DNA of 64,000 nucleotides from Candidatus Lutacidiplasma silvani (GCA_022750295.1 JAKIVZ010000002.1:16989-80988), one strand, 5' to 3'; shown: positions 17,301 through 27,679, counted from the first letter of the stretch. A program made the numbers and translations. The notes: a model not told the origin generated them from the sequence alone.

Positions 17301-17871
17301 AGACGACCGGGCTCGCCGCGGAGGCGACACCGGCCACGACGGCCCATCGGGGGTCGACTCCGAGCCGACGCGACGAAACGTAGAGCGAGAAACCGAGGGC
17401 GGCCTGCACGAGGAGCATGACCGCCAGCATCCCGGTCCCGAGCGACCCGAGGAGGACGGAGAACGCTCCGACGACGCTCAGCAGGACGAGGTCGTTCGTG
17501 AAGAACGGATTGAAGCCGAAGACGATCGACCCCGGATTCCACGGGCCCGAGAACTCTTCGAGATAGTACCGGAGGTCGGGGAACGTCGTCGGGGTGGCGA
17601 AGTCGCCGTCGTAGAACCGGCCGCCATATGGGGTCAGGAGGGCGTGGTAGGCGGCGAGGGCCCCGACCAGGAAGAGGCTCCAGACGACGAGGGGTCGGGT
17701 CCTGGGCGACGCGACCAGCCGGGCCCAGAGCGCCTGGGCCGACTGCAGACGAGCCCGTAGCGCCCCGGGGGTCGGTCCGGGGCCATGTGTCGACGGGCCG
17801 GCGGCCGTGGGTCTCGTGTCCGGACCGCCGATGGGGGGGGGCTCGTCGGGGTCCAGACTCAGGGACGGCAC
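14359..17871 (-). CDS. Very large GT-C-like multi-spanning membrane protein with extracytoplasmic domain
   Basis: A 1170-aa protein from a GTG start. After a Pro-rich N-terminus of about 50 residues there are about 12 membrane helices up to residue 490. Then follows an extracytoplasmic region of about 600 residues rich in Asn-x-Ser/Thr sites, and a final helix near the C-terminus ending in a basic tail (RRFLRRRRTEP). A short acidic motif follows the first helix (DGDFATP), as in GT-C glycosyltransferases that use polyprenyl-phosphate sugars, and the architecture recalls YfhO- or arabinofuranosyltransferase-like proteins. Catalysis is inferred from topology and from flanking GT4 genes, not from a proven motif. 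Confidence 0.65.
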   Translation of the reverse strand: MPSLSLDPDEPPPIGGPDTRPTAAGPSTHGPGPTPGALRARLQSAQALWARLVASPRTRPLVVWSLFLVGALAAYHALLTPYGGRFYDGDFATPTTFPDLRYYLEEFSGPWNPGSIVFGFNPFFTNDLVLLSVVGAFSVLLGSLGTGMLAVMLLVQAALGFSLYVSSRRLGVDPRWAVVAGVASAASPVVFDRTTAGHELVLAAAIFVPPFLVLLGEVTSRPVSARVVVVLGLLWGVIGLLEYHVFYMVGIVWAVGFVTVLLRIIPYPRTTSFRERLAAGAPRARDLVLALLVAVGVNLVWLIPAETAGAGSSAANTSTATVLGILNYTQGAIKPTTVFASNIYWGQLYTMAWGSYHGFSIGLLVSSLLSILFVGVLFWTATHRSRPSDTLLLVAIVMVVLSTAAVVPGGLYLFLVHTVPFFAVNDDPAKFDVILTPCLCLLLGRALQAWSVRFPVRPTGTLDRRAPRWRRLERRFGRVVVPAAVLMVVITALPFASGNFNRQVSHVADAPGALPAANALDATVPPLGRVALFPPDPSQYVGRGQPPTNPLATYPPGSAIYIPALPGTEPLNLATRAAIWSYVSLYTNSTSHAGNLFGLLDTTSFDVDRAAPQSPLGGLYEFDSPGALRSALAAQVDLGPSVSYGPTRIYSVGNGTAGPLTLQGPAVLALADREFLLDAAYLPNGDAWVGSTPFVLDPGTLAGPNAAANSTAPYVETPEGVLDAVFANLPTGSVVPVEPIVWSTIENGGLESPGDWTPWEKHYDLEAGRPLAALVGYGATNNGLQPLTVPLPRTGGAGSEVWVDLFYGSSEGSVQATIGSQPPTTLDGYAPFPDGFHWTRVGALGNASSVSFVHVGAGWSTIAEVAVVPPGGLSTAVNATRAWLASNGAGPGQAPILWVKGDEGLGSGTWTPVATGANDSQGWGSVVNPDGAFTTTFLLPEAATVGVLARASGTGSLYVSACPDTSVTDRSFEPCPEHALVSFDQNASTWEAGTSNLTVGPGVVRVTVYGATQSVLLDQLVLTPDPASLLGPCAGGASTDWLCGGSAEAPSSVTGNVGGPTVSATFAPLARPSVLVHLVTCDAPWSAQGSGLGSVPFLVDGWACGYLARAGVTHVEVDLPTVIAATQVGFVASVVVAVPAVGVLAIGGPRIRRFLRRRRTEPESAPDGAR

Positions 17872-17942
17872 CTCACTAGAACCTCATTCGGGTACCTGGA
17901 TCCGGCGGCGCCGGACCTCCCTCGGGGGTACCAGGGCCGCGA

Positions 17943-19241
17943 TTACGTCTGCGCTTCGGTCTCCCCGGCGAACTCACCGGAGAACGAAACGAACTGGGTG
18001 CGCCGGGCCGCGATCGCCGAGGCATACACCTCGGCGGTGCGGTCGACCAGTTCCGCCCAATGGCGAACGGATCCGGGCGCGGTCGACCTGGGGGGCCGCG
18101 GGACGAATCGTCCCTCGGCGACAGTCCGGAGCGTCTCGGTCATCGCATGCGCGTCCCCCGGGGCGATGACTCGGCTGTGGGGGTACCCGTTCAACTGCCC
18201 CACGAGCGGGGGGAGGTCCGAGACCAGCACCGCTCGATTGTGCCCCATGGCCGAGGCGAGGGTGCCGCTGACCCCGGTGGCGCGGAGGTACGGGAGGACG
18301 ACCAACGAGCTGGTGTGGAAGAGCGCCTGGGAGGTGGTTTCGTCCACGTACCCGGGGAATTGAACGTCGTCGGGACCGAGGCCCAGCCGGGTCGCCTCCG
18401 AGCGCAGCGTCGCGGCGTAATCGAAGTCGAGCCGGGGGTGGTTCGTCCCCGCCACGACCAAGCGCATCGCGCGGTCCGGCGAGGTCGCGCGGGCCCGCGC
18501 GAACGCCTCGAGGAGTAGCTCGACCCCCTTGTAGGGGGCCAGGAACCCGTAGTAGAGGATCGTGGGTCGAGGCGCCTCTCCAGGCGTCGGGCGGGCGACG
18601 GCGGACGAACGGGCCGCGGCCGGGTAGCCGGGAAGTTCGGTCACGACGACCTTCCCGCTCGGAAGGCCGTAATCGTCCACGAGGATCGACTGGATGGCGC
18701 GGCTTTGGACGACAATCCGGTCGGCGGTTCGGGCTAAGAACCGGAGGATCGACTGGACCATGATCCGGGCCAGCCGCGGGGGGGTCCGGATGTGGTAGAG
18801 CCGGAGGGTTTCGGCCGTGAGGTCTCGCTTCGGGAGGACGTCAAACAGGGTCACGACGACGGGCCGGCTCCGTGCGAGCCGGGCGATCTGGGCCAGCGCC
18901 ACCATCCCGGCGACCCCCCCGCCATACATGGTGAACGAGTAGTTGATGTGAATCACGTCGGCGGAGTCGGAATAGGCCGCCCGGTACAGTTGTCGAAGGC
19001 CCGAGAGGGAGGGCGTCCAAACCGGGTCGATCTCGACGCCTGGTGCCGGCGCCGCGAGAGGGGGCGCACCAGAGACGACTTCCGACAAGACCCGTACGTC
19101 GAAGCCCCGCGCCGCGCACTGGGCCGAGAACACGGCGGCATACTCGGCGGGTCCGGTCCGAGAGGGGGGGTACGGGGAGACGAGCAGGAGCCGACGGCCC
19201 TGGTGAGGTCGGTCGACGCGCTGGAGGAGCGGGGGAGTCAT
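17943..19241 (-). CDS. GT4-family glycosyltransferase
   Basis: A 432-aa GT-B glycosyltransferase. The N-terminal domain starts LLLVSPYPPSRTGPAEY, a nucleotide-sugar transferase pattern. The middle has TILYYGFLAPYKGVELLLEA, and the C-terminal donor site is VLPYLRATGVSGTLASAMG, where the usual Glu is weak compared with canonical GT4 enzymes. It lies 71 bp upstream of the GT-C-like gene on the same strand and is probably co-transcribed. Between its ATG and the TnpB element lie about 250 bp (19242-19494) without a gene. An AT-rich TTTTGTAG near 19393-19400 could be a distant promoter. Confidence 0.85.
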   Translation of the reverse strand: MTPPLLQRVDRPHQGRRLLLVSPYPPSRTGPAEYAAVFSAQCAARGFDVRVLSEVVSGAPPLAAPAPGVEIDPVWTPSLSGLRQLYRAAYSDSADVIHINYSFTMYGGGVAGMVALAQIARLARSRPVVVTLFDVLPKRDLTAETLRLYHIRTPPRLARIMVQSILRFLARTADRIVVQSRAIQSILVDDYGLPSGKVVVTELPGYPAAARSSAVARPTPGEAPRPTILYYGFLAPYKGVELLLEAFARARATSPDRAMRLVVAGTNHPRLDFDYAATLRSEATRLGLGPDDVQFPGYVDETTSQALFHTSSLVVLPYLRATGVSGTLASAMGHNRAVLVSDLPPLVGQLNGYPHSRVIAPGDAHAMTETLRTVAEGRFVPRPPRSTAPGSVRHWAELVDRTAEVYASAIAARRTQFVSFSGEFAGETEAQT

Positions 19242-19494
19242 GGGGCACCGAGACCCAGGGCGGTGGGGGCGGGCGCTCGGCCGGTCGAATCAAGACTCCG
19301 CGAGTCGAGGGACGCGGGGCCGAGGGCGAACTCTCGCGTCGCGGGACTGTCGGTCGTAACGAGACACCAGGTCGAACGACCCAAGTTACCCTACAAAATG
19401 CTGATGGAACAACGGTCGAACCCGAGTGGGTCTGTCGCACGCCGAGAACCGACGGGCCCGCGAGCCCGTTCCAAGGTCCGGATGCGGCGCTGGG

Positions 19495-19505
19495 ACCCGC
19501 CAAGG
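19495..19505 (+). repeat. Left copy of 11-bp direct repeat
   Basis: ACCCGCCAAGG, identical to 20903-20913, directly outside the left inverted end of the TnpB element. Confidence 0.7.
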
Positions 19506-19506
19506 C

Positions 19507-19520
19507 TTTGAATCAAAACC
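19507..19520 (+). repeat. Left 14-bp inverted end
   Basis: TTTGAATCAAAACC is the exact reverse complement of 20886-20899. It is followed inward by a six-base-pair C/G hairpin (19519-19524 with 19533-19538, loop of 8) just downstream of the tnpB stop, as expected for the right-end structure of IS605-like elements. Confidence 0.65.
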
Positions 19521-19700
19521 CCCCACCGTCTCGGGGGGCGACTTCGATCCTCCTTTCCCGTCCGCTCCGCCCGTGCGCCCCGGCGTGACCCGGGGAGTAG
19601 AGGAGCTTCATCGCATCCTTGGGAAGGGCGTCGGGGCTTAGCCAAAGGCCCCCAAGTCCTGAGTTCGACGGCCCTTTCGGGGCCTCCCGCAGGACGATTT
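19507..19700 (-). ncRNA. Candidate omega (guide) RNA region at the tnpB 3' end
   Basis: In known TnpB systems the guide scaffold overlaps the 3' end of tnpB and stops at the element end, with the guide read from flanking DNA. Here that place holds a strong C6/G6 hairpin (19519-19538) and the palindromic element end. The guide would then begin in the flanking repeat reading CCTTGGCGGGT on the minus strand. The upstream limit is a guess; this is placement by analogy only. Confidence 0.25.
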
Positions 19701-20862
19701 GGCAGATGTTCAGCCCGGCGTTGAGCTGACGGTCGCACCGCCAGCCGCAACTCGCGCAGACGAACACCCGACCCACCCTGCTTCGGCGTTCCTTGATCTC
19801 GCCAAATCTCGGGCAGGTTTTCGACGTGTTGCGTGGGTTCACTTTGAGAACGGGGACCCCTTGCTCCTCCGCCTTGTACTCGAGTTGACGATGGAGCTCC
19901 CGCTGGGGCCAGGAGGAGAGGCGCCGACGCATTCGACGTCCGTGTCCTCCGCCCCGGGGAAGATGCAAGTCCTCGAGGGAGAGGGCCGCCCCGCGGGAGT
20001 TCGCTTGGGCCACGAGCATCTTGGTGAGGAGGTGGAGTCGCTGGACGATCCGCCGATGCTCCCTCCGCCCTTCTCTTCCCAGAAGCTTTCGGCCGACCCG
20101 ACGGTCGTGAGCCTTCTTTCGACCGAGCCTCCGTCGGCGGGCGAAGTGTCGGTGTTGGATTGTGGCGACGTCCGGGTACGGGACGACGAGCGGGGTCGTG
20201 GCGTCCGGTTCGAGGAGGACCCCATCGAGCGAGCGTTCGTTGGTGTCCAGGGCAAGGATGGCCTGAGGGGTGTAGGGCTCCGGGGTGTCCAGCTCGAGGA
20301 CGAGGACAGCACGGTTCGCGTTGAGGCGGAGCTGCTTGATCCGACGGTCGGCGAGAACGGAGCGATGCCAATCGGACTGCCGGAGGTCGAGTCCGGCCCA
20401 CTCGCTGTTCCGTAGGGAGAGGCGGAGGTGTCCGGTGTCGGGGTTCAGGTGGAAGGTCGAATCGTCGGCGACGAGAAACGGGCTTCGGACGTAGGGGACG
20501 CGGGATCGGGCGCCCTTCCGAAGGCGGCGGCGGTGCCCTGCGTCGAGGGAGAGCGCGGTGTCCATGGGGGTGCGGGAGTGGACGCCGTTGACACGGAGTT
20601 CACGAGCGAGGCCTTGGGAGTACTTTGTGAGCGAGCCTTGGGCGGTGAGCCCCTGTTCGATTGCCTCACGGATTCCGCGATTGACCATCAATCGAAAGTC
20701 GGAGAGGAGGGCGAGGGCAGGATGGGGAAGGGGTCCGGCGAGATTGCAGACGAGGCTCCGACGCGCCAGCACGTGGCGAAGAAGGCGGGACGTTGGCCAT
20801 CGGGCTTTACCGACTGCCGAACGGTGGAACGTGCGGGAACTCTGAGGCGGGGCCGCCGTCAT
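19513..20862 (-). CDS. tnpB: TnpB-type RNA-guided nuclease
   Basis: A 449-aa TnpB. RuvC-like catalytic residues are visible as Asp206 (ALDTNERSLDG), Glu297 (LSLEDL) and Asp377 (CDRQLNAGLNI). The zinc finger is altered: TSKTCPRF-x-EI replaces the usual Cys-x-x-Cys, keeping Cys350 but with Phe353 in place of the second Cys, while CASC (369-372) is intact. The C-terminus extends about 60 residues past the last catalytic Asp. The frame is open upstream to 21054, but the ATG at 20862 lies inside the inverted repeats. TnpB cuts DNA under guidance of an RNA from the element end. With all three acidic residues present it may be active, though the missing Cys suggests some decay. Confidence 0.85.
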   Translation of the reverse strand: MTAAPPQSSRTFHRSAVGKARWPTSRLLRHVLARRSLVCNLAGPLPHPALALLSDFRLMVNRGIREAIEQGLTAQGSLTKYSQGLARELRVNGVHSRTPMDTALSLDAGHRRRLRKGARSRVPYVRSPFLVADDSTFHLNPDTGHLRLSLRNSEWAGLDLRQSDWHRSVLADRRIKQLRLNANRAVLVLELDTPEPYTPQAILALDTNERSLDGVLLEPDATTPLVVPYPDVATIQHRHFARRRRLGRKKAHDRRVGRKLLGREGRREHRRIVQRLHLLTKMLVAQANSRGAALSLEDLHLPRGGGHGRRMRRRLSSWPQRELHRQLEYKAEEQGVPVLKVNPRNTSKTCPRFGEIKERRSRVGRVFVCASCGWRCDRQLNAGLNICQIVLREAPKGPSNSGLGGLWLSPDALPKDAMKLLYSPGHAGAHGRSGRERRIEVAPRDGGGF

Positions 20863-20885
20863 GTCGCCCGGCCGACACGGGTCTC

Positions 20886-20899
20886 GGTTTTGATTCAAA
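20886..20899 (+). repeat. Right 14-bp inverted end
   Basis: GGTTTTGATTCAAA is the exact reverse complement of 19507-19520. It lies upstream of tnpB, 24 bp from its ATG. Confidence 0.65.
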
Positions 20900-20902
20900 A
20901 CA

Positions 20903-20913
20903 ACCCGCCAAGG
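20903..20913 (+). repeat. Right copy of 11-bp direct repeat
   Basis: ACCCGCCAAGG, identical to 19495-19505, ends 6 bp before the TTAAATAATC element that probably drives the 23S gene. Confidence 0.7.
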
Positions 20914-20918
20914 AGTCG

Positions 20919-20928
20919 TTAAATAATC
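20919..20928 (+). promoter_or_regulatory. Strong TATA box for the 23S rRNA transcript
   Basis: TTAAATAATC is the most AT-rich stretch in the 20863-21051 gap and lies about 165 nt upstream of the mature 23S region. Transcription would start near 20950 and include the 5' arm of the processing stem. The rest of the gap shows nothing else I can name. Confidence 0.55.
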
Positions 20929-21051
20929 GGCGTAGGTCCAACCCGTTCGCTCGCGCCAAGCGGGCAATCGATGCACCCGTCGAGGCACACGCCTCGCCGG
21001 GGAAGGGCGAGGGTACCGTCGCCCCCTGGACGACGGACCGATGAAGCCAAT

Positions 21052-21082
21052 CACACGCGTTCTGGACGCTTGTCAAGTGCAA
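21052..21082 (+). other. 5' arm of 23S processing stem
   Basis: CACACGCGTTCTG (21052-21064) pairs perfectly with 24047-24059, and GTCAAGTGCAA (21072-21082) pairs with 24029-24039 with one G-U. Between the helices are 7-nt unpaired segments on each side. Archaeal pre-23S is excised through a bulge-helix-bulge in such a stem by the tRNA splicing endonuclease. The exact bulge register is not resolved by eye. Confidence 0.7.
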
Positions 21083-24028
<2,946 letters not shown>

Positions 24029-24059
24029 TTGCACTTGGCAGTTAAACAGAACGCGTGTG
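24029..24059 (+). other. 3' arm of 23S processing stem
   Basis: TTGCACTTGGC (24029-24039) and CAGAACGCGTGTG (24047-24059) pair with 21072-21082 and 21052-21064 respectively, closing the 23S precursor loop. Confidence 0.7.
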
Positions 24060-24077
24060 GAACCCATTTTCCAGGGA

Positions 24078-24140
24078 CCCTACTCCCGGGCCGACCGGCT
24101 CGCCCCCTCCGCATCCTTTACGGTCGGCGCGGGAGTAGCG
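24078..24140 (+). ncRNA. Long stable hairpin after 23S (terminator-like or small RNA)
   Basis: ACTCCCGGGCCGACCG (24082-24097) pairs with CGGTCGGCGCGGGAGT (24121-24136) with one mismatch, around a 23-nt loop. The stem can extend outward by a few pairs with a small bulge. It starts 20 nt after the 23S processing stem. It has no 5S rRNA signature and no T-tract, so it could be a termination or processing signal or a small RNA. Confidence 0.4.
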
Positions 24141-24213
24141 GGGCGTGCCCTCCCTTGGCGCTCCCGCAACGCATTGGCCCGTCGTGGCCTGGATCCGTCT
24201 CCGCCTCCCTCCG

Positions 24214-24522
24214 ATGGAGGCGCCCATGACGCTGGCCGGACCGCCGCTCCCGCCCGACCCTCCTCTGGACTTTCTTGAGAAGAACCCGGTCGCGACCGAC
24301 CCACGGAAGCGGGCGTACGCGTACGAGGAGGAGCGGGGTGGGAATGTACTGCGGCTCGTCTGGGACGCGGACGACCCCGAATTCCTGGAGGCCGAGCTCC
24401 GCGCGCCACTTTACAGCGGCCGACTCCCGAAGGAGCAGGTCGCGCCGTTCTGGGCGGCCGTCAAGAAGCTGATCGCGCCGCTCGGCCCATTGCCCGTCGA
24501 CGGAGCGGATCCGCGGCCATGA
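24214..24522 (+). CDS. Small hypothetical protein upstream of a surface propeller gene
   Basis: A 102-aa acidic and Pro-rich protein (from ATG 24214; another in-frame ATG is at 24226) with no membrane segment. Its centre reads as an alternating beta pattern (GGNVLRLVWDADDPEFLEAEL), followed by a helix (EQVAPFWAAVKKLIAPLG). I recognise no family. Its stop overlaps the next start as ATGA at 24519, which supports a real, translationally coupled gene. The frame extends upstream to 24145, but those residues look random. Confidence 0.55.
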   Translation: MEAPMTLAGPPLPPDPPLDFLEKNPVATDPRKRAYAYEEERGGNVLRLVWDADDPEFLEAELRAPLYSGRLPKEQVAPFWAAVKKLIAPLGPLPVDGADPRP

Positions 24523-27500
24523 ACGGATTGAGTGCCCGAGGCCGGACCGTCGGCTGCGCCGGGATCCTGGTTCTGCTGCTCTGCAGTCTCCTCGGATCCG
24601 TGGCCGCTCCCCCAGCGGCCGCGTCGACGGCGGCGCTCCCCCCACCGGGACCTATCCCCGCCGGTGTCGCGTCGACCCTCCCGGTCCACTCGATTGCGAA
24701 CCCCCTGGTCCACCCGGCCGGCCCGGGTTCGTCCATCGTCGACGGTGCCACGATCCTCGGCGAAGCGACGGTGATGAGCCAGCCGTCGACCGCCACCTAC
24801 GACAGTGACGACAACGACCTGTACGTGACGAACTTCGGGGCGCCCCTGCTCGGCGGCAACACGGTGAGTATCGTCGCCGACCGGAACGACACGGTCCTGG
24901 CGACCGTTCCCGTCGGGGACGACCCGCTCTTCTCCGTGTATGCGCCGAGCACCGGAAACGTCTACGTGCTCAACTTCGGGACGTCGAACAACCTCACTGT
25001 CTTGCACGGTCTCAAGATCATCAAGTGGATTCCGACCGGAGGCACCCCCGTGTCGGCGCTCTACGACCCGGACAACCAGTGGGTCTACGTCACGAATCAG
25101 GCCACCGGCAACCTGACCGTGATCAACGGGACGACGACGGTCGGCTCCGTCCCCACCGGCTCGTACCCGGGTCTTGCGGCGTTCGACAATCAAACGGGGT
25201 GGGTGTACGTTCCGAACACCGGCACGAACAACGTCACCATCGTCAACGGCACCGCCGGCAGTGGCACCGCCACCGTGGCCACCGTCAACGTCGGCTCCGG
25301 ACCGACGTCCGCGATCTACGATTCGGGCAACGGCTGGACGTACATTGCCAATCCCGGGTCGAACAACGTGACGGTCCTGAATCGGACCTCTGTCGTCGCG
25401 TCGGTCCCGGCGGGGGGCGCTCCGTCGTTCGGCGCCTACGACCCCCAGGATGGCTTCGTCTACGTCGCGGACGGCTCCTCGAACTCCGTCTCGATCCTGA
25501 ACGGGACGTCGGTGGTCGGCAATGTCTCGGTCGGGGTCTTCCCTCAGACCGCCGCGTATGATCCGGCGGACGGATTGATCTACGTCGCGAACTGGGGCTC
25601 GGACACGGTCTCGGTCTTCAACGGCACGACCGTCGTCGCGACGATCGGGGTCGGGATCAATCCCCGCGCGTTCGGTTACGACCCCCACGTCCGGTCGATC
25701 TACGACCTCAACTTCAACTCCAACAACTTGAGCCAGATCGGCACGCCCAGTCCCGCCTACCCGGTGACGTTCGCGGAGACCGGATTGCCGGGAGGGACGA
25801 ACTGGACCGTCCAGCTGAATTCCACGGAGTATCCGACCAACGGGACGCAGATCGGCTTCCCCGAGGCGAACGGGACGTACAACTACACGATCTCGACGGT
25901 GCCGGGATTCAGCGCGGTCGTCTCGTCCGCGCAGGTGACCGTCACCGGGGGTCCCATCGTGGTCAACGTGACGTTCGAGAGCGCCTACCCGGTCACGTTC
26001 CATCAGTCCGGCCTCGCGCCGGAGACGTTCTGGTCGGTGGGGATCCGACCGGTCACGAACGGCACCCTGAACGCGACCCTCGAGCTTTGGGAGCCGAACG
26101 GGACGTACACCTATCTCGTGACCCCGGTGGCGGGGTATGAGACCACTTGGAACGGGAGCGTCACCGTCGCCGGTGCCGCCCGCGAGGTCAACCTCACGTT
26201 CGTCGTCACCACCTACCCCGTGACGTTCCAGGAGACGGGGCTCCCGAACGGGACCCTCTGGGGGTCGACGCTCGGGCCGTACGAGGCCAATTCGACGAAC
26301 GCCTCGTTCGCGATCGAGGCGCCGAACGGAACGTACGATTACGCGCTCGCCCCGGTCGCCGGCTTGGCCGGATCGCCGCCCCTGGGCCGGGTCAGCGTCA
26401 CCGGCCAAGCGGTGGTCGTTCGCGTGGCGTTCGTTCCCGCCTACCCGGTCGAGTTCGTCGAGACCGGACTCCCCGCCGGGACGAATTGGACGACCACCCT
26501 GGGAACCGGTCCGGTCACGACCAACGCGTCGAGCGTTTCCGTCGCCCGGCCGAACGGCTCGTACTCGTTCTCCGTGTCGACGCCGGTGTTCCAATACATT
26601 CCCTCCACGCCCCACGGCTCGTTCAACGTCTCGGGGGCGGCGGTGGTCGTCAACGTCACTTTCGTCCCGCGAAGTTCGGTCGGTGGCGCCTTTTGGCTCC
26701 ACTTCGACGAGACCGGACTGCCCGGTGGGACAATCTGGAACGTGACCCTCGGCAACACGACCAACTCGAGTACCACTCCGTCGATCGGCTTCCTCGTCAC
26801 GAACGCGTCGTACCCGTTCTTCGACGCGGCGGCGGGGTACCTCGGAGACCCTTCCGCCGGAGTCGTCGTCGCGAACGGGGCGGCCAGCGTCGCGACGCCG
26901 ATCCCCATCGCGTTCACCCGGACCCCGTCGCCGAAGGTCACGTTCTACCCCGTGACGTTCACCTCGGCCGGGCTCCCCGCTTCCGAAGCCTGGCAGGTCG
27001 CGATCGGCTCCAACGTGTCCTCGGGCGTGACGACGAGCCTCCTGCTGAGTGAGCCGAACGGCACGTACTCCTACGCGGTCGACCCGGTCCCGGGATTCGT
27101 CGCCAACCTCACGGGATCCGCGACGGTCGCCGGGGGGCCGGTCCTCGTCGTTGTCGACTTCCATCCGTTCCTGACGACCGTCGTGTTCCGGGAGACCGGA
27201 CTCACGACCGGGGTCGGCTGGAACGTCACCCTTGGTTCCGTCGTGAATTCCTCGACGGGCTCGCTCGTGGACTTCGCCGTACCGAACGGCACGTACTCCT
27301 TCACGGTCGGGGGAGGCGGCGGTTCGGCCCCCCCGGGCGGCGGGACGGTCGTCGTGAACGGCACCGGCCCGACGATCGTGGAACTCCGGTTCGGTTCCGC
27401 GGGGAGCGGAGCGGGCACGGTGTTCGGGCTCTCTCCCCTCGAGGCGGTCGGTGTCGCGGTCCTCGTGGCCGTCGTGCTGGTCGTGGTCGGGACCTTGACC

Positions 27501-27611
27501 CCCACGGGCTCCAGTTCGACTCCGGAATCCGAGCCGGGGACTGCACGTCGGTCGGCGGAGGAGGACGAGCCAACGCCGCGCGACGAGCCCACCCCGCCCT
27601 CCGGAAGCTAG
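24519..27611 (+). CDS. Surface protein: YVTN/YncE beta-propeller plus seven TGLP repeats, C-terminal anchor
   Basis: A 1030-aa secreted protein. A hydrophobic signal segment (GILVLLLCSLLGSVAAPPAAA) is followed by a YncE-like propeller at about 80-410 with repeated DP-x-N-x-W-V-Y-V-T-N type blades. Then come seven related domains beginning YPVTF-x-ETGLP-x-GT-x-W (for example near residues 415, 495 and 570), each ending in a NGTY-like turn. A single hydrophobic helix (AVGVAVLVAVVLVVVGTL) and an acidic cytoplasmic tail end the chain. I count about 40 Asn-x-Ser/Thr sites, so heavy N-glycosylation is likely. It presumably works as an adhesin or envelope protein; the ligand is unknown. Confidence 0.85.
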   Translation: MNGLSARGRTVGCAGILVLLLCSLLGSVAAPPAAASTAALPPPGPIPAGVASTLPVHSIANPLVHPAGPGSSIVDGATILGEATVMSQPSTATYDSDDNDLYVTNFGAPLLGGNTVSIVADRNDTVLATVPVGDDPLFSVYAPSTGNVYVLNFGTSNNLTVLHGLKIIKWIPTGGTPVSALYDPDNQWVYVTNQATGNLTVINGTTTVGSVPTGSYPGLAAFDNQTGWVYVPNTGTNNVTIVNGTAGSGTATVATVNVGSGPTSAIYDSGNGWTYIANPGSNNVTVLNRTSVVASVPAGGAPSFGAYDPQDGFVYVADGSSNSVSILNGTSVVGNVSVGVFPQTAAYDPADGLIYVANWGSDTVSVFNGTTVVATIGVGINPRAFGYDPHVRSIYDLNFNSNNLSQIGTPSPAYPVTFAETGLPGGTNWTVQLNSTEYPTNGTQIGFPEANGTYNYTISTVPGFSAVVSSAQVTVTGGPIVVNVTFESAYPVTFHQSGLAPETFWSVGIRPVTNGTLNATLELWEPNGTYTYLVTPVAGYETTWNGSVTVAGAAREVNLTFVVTTYPVTFQETGLPNGTLWGSTLGPYEANSTNASFAIEAPNGTYDYALAPVAGLAGSPPLGRVSVTGQAVVVRVAFVPAYPVEFVETGLPAGTNWTTTLGTGPVTTNASSVSVARPNGSYSFSVSTPVFQYIPSTPHGSFNVSGAAVVVNVTFVPRSSVGGAFWLHFDETGLPGGTIWNVTLGNTTNSSTTPSIGFLVTNASYPFFDAAAGYLGDPSAGVVVANGAASVATPIPIAFTRTPSPKVTFYPVTFTSAGLPASEAWQVAIGSNVSSGVTTSLLLSEPNGTYSYAVDPVPGFVANLTGSATVAGGPVLVVVDFHPFLTTVVFRETGLTTGVGWNVTLGSVVNSSTGSLVDFAVPNGTYSFTVGGGGGSAPPGGGTVVVNGTGPTIVELRFGSAGSGAGTVFGLSPLEAVGVAVLVAVVLVVVGTLTPTGSSSTPESEPGTARRSAEEDEPTPRDEPTPPSGS

Positions 27612-27649
27612 GACGATCGGCGGATCCCGCTGGACCGGCGGGCCGAAGC

Positions 27650-27657
27650 CCTTAGAC
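27650..27657 (+). promoter_or_regulatory. TATA-like element of the exonuclease gene
   Basis: CCTTAGAC is centred about 26 nt upstream of the GTG at 27680, the leaderless spacing, and supports that start. Confidence 0.4.
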
Positions 27658-27679
27658 GTACGGCCGGTTCCGTCGGGGC

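Larger units (their letters stand above)
19495..20913. mobile_element. Solitary TnpB element bounded by 14-bp inverted ends and an 11-bp direct repeat
   Basis: The tnpB gene is enclosed by TTTGAATCAAAACC at 19507-19520 and its exact reverse complement at 20886-20899. Immediately outside, ACCCGCCAAGG occurs at 19495-19505 and again at 20903-20913 in direct orientation, like a target duplication. The core TTTTGAWTCAAAA is itself nearly palindromic. No TnpA (Y1 HUH transposase) is present, so movement would need help in trans. IS605-type elements are not known for target duplications, which makes the direct repeat odd. The right edge lies 6 bp from the putative 23S TATA box. Confidence 0.65.

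Noticed and set aside
24060..24213. 5S rRNA directly after 23S
   Set aside because: The segment forms a long hairpin without 5S sequence features, so it is listed only as a hairpin.
24411..27164. 917-aa minus-strand frame
   Set aside because: Arg/Gly/Val-rich antisense of the sequon-rich propeller gene; the repeats of that gene produce repetitive nonsense on the other strand.
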